From assembly GCA_000824785.1 (NCBI GenBank), contig CCNB01000002.1:1-64000 (forward strand): DNA of 64,000 nucleotides, in the 5' to 3' direction. How positions within the stretch are numbered: the first letter of the stretch is position 1; every line of letters starts with the position of its first letter. The position numbers and the translations under genes were made by a program. The notes below the pieces were generated by a model, which saw only the letters and a program-made list of their open reading frames with translations, was not told where the DNA came from and searched no databases. This DNA is from Mesorhizobium plurifarium (lineage in GTDB: Bacteria; Pseudomonadota; Alphaproteobacteria; Rhizobiales; Rhizobiaceae). Below, in pieces: positions 61,329 through 64,000 of the stretch.

Positions 61329-62051
61329 ATGATCGATTCTGATGTATTCGACTTTGTCGAGCGGTGCCGGAAGCACACGGCTACAGGGCCGCTTTTGTGC
61401 GATCTGCTCGGGACAGTAACAAAGCTTGGATTCGAGCATCTTATATTGAGTGGCGTGCCCCTGGGCGGGCAGAAACTCGCGCCGATGGTAGAATTGAACG
61501 GCTGGCCGGAAGGCTGGTTCGAGCGCTATGTGGAAGCCGAGCATGCCGCCGTGGACGGCGTCTGCATCTATTCGGCCAAGACGTTGAAGCCGTTCCTTTG
61601 GTCCGATGTACCCGCCAGATGGTCTGGGACGGAAGCTTCGCGGCGCGTCGCCGGCGAAGCGACGGAGTTCGGCATCTGGAGCGGCTTCGCCGTGCCGATG
61701 CTGAGTGTCCACCACTGGCAATCGGTGCTGTCATTTGCCTCCTCGCAAAAGACCTGCAATCTGTCTGCGCGCCAGCAGGTGCAGCTTGTAACCATGGCGG
61801 TCTACGCCGGCATGACGATCCAGTCCTTTTCCAATGACGCCGGAGACGGCGAGGGGCCGCTGACTGACCGGGAAAAGGAAGTGCTGCTGTGGGCGGCGGC
61901 CGGCAAGACTTCGTCCGAAACTTCGCAGATCCTCGGCCTAACGGAGCGCACCGTCAAATGGCACGCCACAAGGGCCCGCGAGGCCTTCGGCGTCGCCACT
62001 ACCACGCAGGCCGTCGTCGAGGCGGTGCGCCGGCGCCTGATTCATCCTTGA
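61329..62051 (+). CDS. LuxR-family quorum-sensing regulator (second circuit)
   Basis: A 240-residue regulator with an N-terminal ligand-binding domain (EGWFERYVEAEHAAVDGVC) and a C-terminal LuxR helix-turn-helix (LTDREKEVLLWAAAGKTSSE, then TERTVKWHATRAREAFGV). It lies directly upstream of a luxI gene, separated by a palindromic lux-type box. It is distinct from TraR at 26.3 kb. Confidence 0.88.
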   Translation: MIDSDVFDFVERCRKHTATGPLLCDLLGTVTKLGFEHLILSGVPLGGQKLAPMVELNGWPEGWFERYVEAEHAAVDGVCIYSAKTLKPFLWSDVPARWSGTEASRRVAGEATEFGIWSGFAVPMLSVHHWQSVLSFASSQKTCNLSARQQVQLVTMAVYAGMTIQSFSNDAGDGEGPLTDREKEVLLWAAAGKTSSETSQILGLTERTVKWHATRAREAFGVATTTQAVVEAVRRRLIHP

Positions 62052-62060
62052 GCCAGTCAA

Positions 62061-62076
62061 CTGTCCGATCGGACAG
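62061..62076 (+). promoter_or_regulatory. lux-type box of the second circuit
   Basis: CTGTCCGATCGGACAG is a perfect 16-base palindrome 58 bases upstream of the luxI-like start. Its sequence differs from the tra box at 27077, so the two circuits probably use separate sites. Confidence 0.8.
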
Positions 62077-62134
62077 GTGACGCAAATTAGAACGGCTGCA
62101 ACTATCCCCCCAAGAACGATCGGGGGATCGCGCG

Positions 62135-62794
62135 ATGATTACGGCTCATGTCGTCAATGCGCAGAACAGGCATCTCTACGAAAACGAATTCGACGAGTTT
62201 CTGCGCCGCCGGCACGACTTCTTCGTCCATCAAAAACGTTGGCGCCCTCCGAGCCCAGACGGTCGCGAACTAGACCAGTTCGATACTGACGCGGCGACCT
62301 ACCTACTCGGCATGGAAGAGGGTCGCGTCGTGACCTCGGCCCGATTGATCCCAACGAGCGAGCCGCACATGGTCTCAGAGGTCTTTCCTCACATGTGCGA
62401 GAAATCGGGCGTTCCAAGGCGTCCTGACTGGGCCGAATGGACCCGCACCTTCGTCGTACCCGAAAAGCGTTCGACCGGGCTGAGGGGCACGCTGACGCAG
62501 CTCTGCTGCGCGGTCATGGAATACGCCCTCGACGAAGGCCTGAGCGCTGTCGGCGGCGTCCAGGAGACTTACTTTATGCCCCACCACGGCGCGCTGAAGT
62601 GGCACGCCAAGCCGCTAGGCATGGCCAGGGAAGAAAACGGCGAGTGGTACATCGTGGCATATATCGAAGTGAATGAGGCGGCATTAGCCAGTGTCCGCAA
62701 AATACTCGGATTAGATCGTTCGCTGTTGGTTCGGCGGGGCATCCAACTCCCATTCGTCAAGGTCAATAGGCACTTGGCTGAGGTTGCTCGCTGA
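62135..62794 (+). CDS. LuxI-family synthase, BjaI/BraI/RpaI-like
   Basis: A 219-residue homoserine-lactone synthase. Conserved parts include RHDFFVHQKRW, ELDQFDTDAATYLLG, SARLIPT and EWTRTFVVPE. The overall pattern (VSEVFPHMCEKSGVPRRPD, LCCAVMEYALDEGLSAVGG) resembles the rhizobial group that uses branched or aryl acyl-CoA, making isovaleryl-, cinnamoyl- or p-coumaroyl-homoserine lactone. The subgroup is judged from memory. Confidence 0.8.
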   Translation: MITAHVVNAQNRHLYENEFDEFLRRRHDFFVHQKRWRPPSPDGRELDQFDTDAATYLLGMEEGRVVTSARLIPTSEPHMVSEVFPHMCEKSGVPRRPDWAEWTRTFVVPEKRSTGLRGTLTQLCCAVMEYALDEGLSAVGGVQETYFMPHHGALKWHAKPLGMAREENGEWYIVAYIEVNEAALASVRKILGLDRSLLVRRGIQLPFVKVNRHLAEVAR

Positions 62795-62861
62795 AAATAG
62801 AACAAGCGACCCGCTTGAAACATGTGGTCTGAGCCAAGCAAAACCAGGGAGGAACATCGAG

Positions 62862-64000
62862 ATGCCGGCCCAATATGTTGAAATTCCTGGCAGCAACCGA
62901 GAGCCACCTGTCGGATCGGCACCAATAGCCTCCGTGCACGCCACCAATCCGCGCGAGCAAATCGAAGTGAGTGTGTACGTCAAAGACGAAGGTGGCGACC
63001 CGCTACTGAAGATGAAACCTGGGGCCGTACCGCCTTCCACCACCGAGTCCACCGCGGCGCGGGATAGCGCAGCGTTCGACAAGGTTCGCAAATTTGCCAG
63101 CGAAGCTGGCTTGTCGGTAGTGCTGCAGGATCCCGCTCGGCGGCTGATAAAGCTTGCCGGCCCAGCTGATAAGCTCGAAGCTGCTTTCAGAACAAAACTG
63201 CACTATTACAACGATGGCAAGAACGCATTCAGAGCGCGATCTGGCAGCCTTTCGGCACCTGCCGACGTTGTCGGCAGCATTGAAGCTGTCCTTGGTCTAG
63301 ACACCCGACCTATCGCCAAACAAAAGCTCACCCGCGGGGCCAATCCTCACGTGGTGACCGGTCATCTGCCAAACGAAGTAGGGCGTTTTTACAACTTTCC
63401 CCAAACCAAAGGGCTTGGCGCCGGACAATGCATCGCGCTCATTGAACTTGGCGGAGGTTATCGCGACAGCGACAATCGGCTCGCCTTCGAGACTATGCGG
63501 CTGCCGGTCCCTACGGTGACTGCTATCTCGGTATCGGGGGGAGGCAATAATCCTGGACCGGATCCAAACGCGGATGGAGAAGTCGCGCTCGACATTCAAG
63601 TTGCTGGCGGGGCCGCACCGGGCGCCAAGATCGCCGTTTATTTCGCACCAAATACCATCCAGGGCTTCGTCGACGCGATAACCCGTGCCGTCAACGACGC
63701 CCAGAACAGACCGTCGGTTATTTCCATCAGCTGGGGCTCGCCCGAATCGCAATGGACCGGGCAGGGCTTGGCGGCGATGAACTTTGCATTGAAAGATGCC
63801 GCAACGCGCGGAGTAACCGTGTTTGCTGCTGCCGGCGACAACCTGGCTACAGATGGCGTTGGCGATGGCCACGGGCACGTCGATTTCCCAGCGTCATCGC
63901 CCTATGCCGTTGGTTGTGGAGGCACCTTTATCGATACCGCCAAGGGGAAAATTACGGGTGAGGCCGTTTGGAACCACGGCGGGTCTGGCACTGGCGGCGG
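62862..64000 (+). CDS. S53-family (sedolisin/kumamolisin-like) serine-carboxyl peptidase, partial
   Basis: Open at the window end; the 379 residues visible begin MPAQYVEIPGSNREPP. The pro-domain (about 1-160) is followed by the catalytic part: the Glu and Asp of DGEVALDIQVAGG, and SISWGSPES. The catalytic Ser should lie beyond 64000. No obvious signal peptide is seen. GGGAGG precedes the ATG. It lies 67 bases after the luxI-like gene on the same strand, so it may be under quorum control. Confidence 0.8.
   Translation, partial: MPAQYVEIPGSNREPPVGSAPIASVHATNPREQIEVSVYVKDEGGDPLLKMKPGAVPPSTTESTAARDSAAFDKVRKFASEAGLSVVLQDPARRLIKLAGPADKLEAAFRTKLHYYNDGKNAFRARSGSLSAPADVVGSIEAVLGLDTRPIAKQKLTRGANPHVVTGHLPNEVGRFYNFPQTKGLGAGQCIALIELGGGYRDSDNRLAFETMRLPVPTVTAISVSGGGNNPGPDPNADGEVALDIQVAGGAAPGAKIAVYFAPNTIQGFVDAITRAVNDAQNRPSVISISWGSPESQWTGQGLAAMNFALKDAATRGVTVFAAAGDNLATDGVGDGHGHVDFPASSPYAVGCGGTFIDTAKGKITGEAVWNHGGSGTGG

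Noticed and set aside
1..64000. CRISPR arrays, tRNA and rRNA genes, complete insertion sequences
   Set aside because: I saw no regularly spaced repeats, cloverleaf-like gene, rRNA core sequence or transposase with terminal inverted repeats.

Overview
The window looks like part of a symbiosis island (integrative and conjugative element, ICE) of a Mesorhizobium-type alphaproteobacterium. The evidence is a complete fixNOQP-fixGHIS cluster with FixK-type boxes, followed by the quorum-sensing and transfer control genes known from Mesorhizobium ICEs (traR, traI, the split fseA, qseM, qseC, rdfS, traF, rlxS). Coding is GC-rich and dense, with many ATGA overlaps. No integrase, tRNA or rRNA gene was recognised, so the ends of the element are not in view.

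Layout: (1) 0.7-10.7 kb, microaerobic respiration: cbb3 oxidase (fixNOQP), its assembly genes (fixGHIS), and a FixK-box-preceded flavin hydroxylase resembling UbiM. (2) 11.0-11.6 kb, a second diverged qseM/qseC-like pair. (3) 12.0-17.9 kb, an apparent phosphonate head-group operon: PEP mutase, aminotransferase, nucleotidyltransferase, CDP-alcohol phosphatidyltransferase, a second PLP enzyme and a methyltransferase. I read it as a possible phosphonolipid pathway. (4) 18.0-25.4 kb, an HpcH/HpaI aldolase, a sugar/glycerophosphate-type ABC importer, a LysR regulator and a phosphonopyruvate hydrolase, which together look like the opposite, catabolic half. (5) 25.8-37.7 kb, ICE core: TraR/TraI with a perfect tra box, FseA made by +1 frameshifting, QseM/QseC, ArdC-like protein, a 37-residue peptide ending in a sliding-clamp-binding motif, DUF2958, ParB-like, DUF736, RdfS, TraF, lytic transglycosylase, a candidate oriT and the RlxS relaxase.

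(6) 37.7-60.2 kb, a defence-like island. It holds two different ubiquitin-like conjugation operons. The first (37.7-40.7 kb, minus strand) has Ubl ending in Gly-Gly, an E2-like protein, a JAB protease and an E1, and resembles bacterial ISG15-like (BIL) systems. The second (55.8-59.1 kb, minus strand) has a multi-ubiquitin-domain protein, a cysteine-free E2-like protein, a JAB-E1 fusion, a DUF6527-like protein and an SDH-type serine protease; it runs on into an AddAB-like helicase-nuclease pair. Between them lie a broken DUF1403 gene fused to a broken abortive-infection gene, a zinc peptidase with a small membrane partner, a KAP NTPase preceded by a G12 tract, and a membrane protein. A ribbon-helix-helix gene and a Fic toxin-antitoxin pair close the island. 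(7) 61.3-64.0 kb, a second LuxR/LuxI circuit of the BjaI/BraI/RpaI type and a sedolisin-family (S53) protease cut by the window end.

Identifications rest on reading motifs and family resemblance by eye; no database search was possible.
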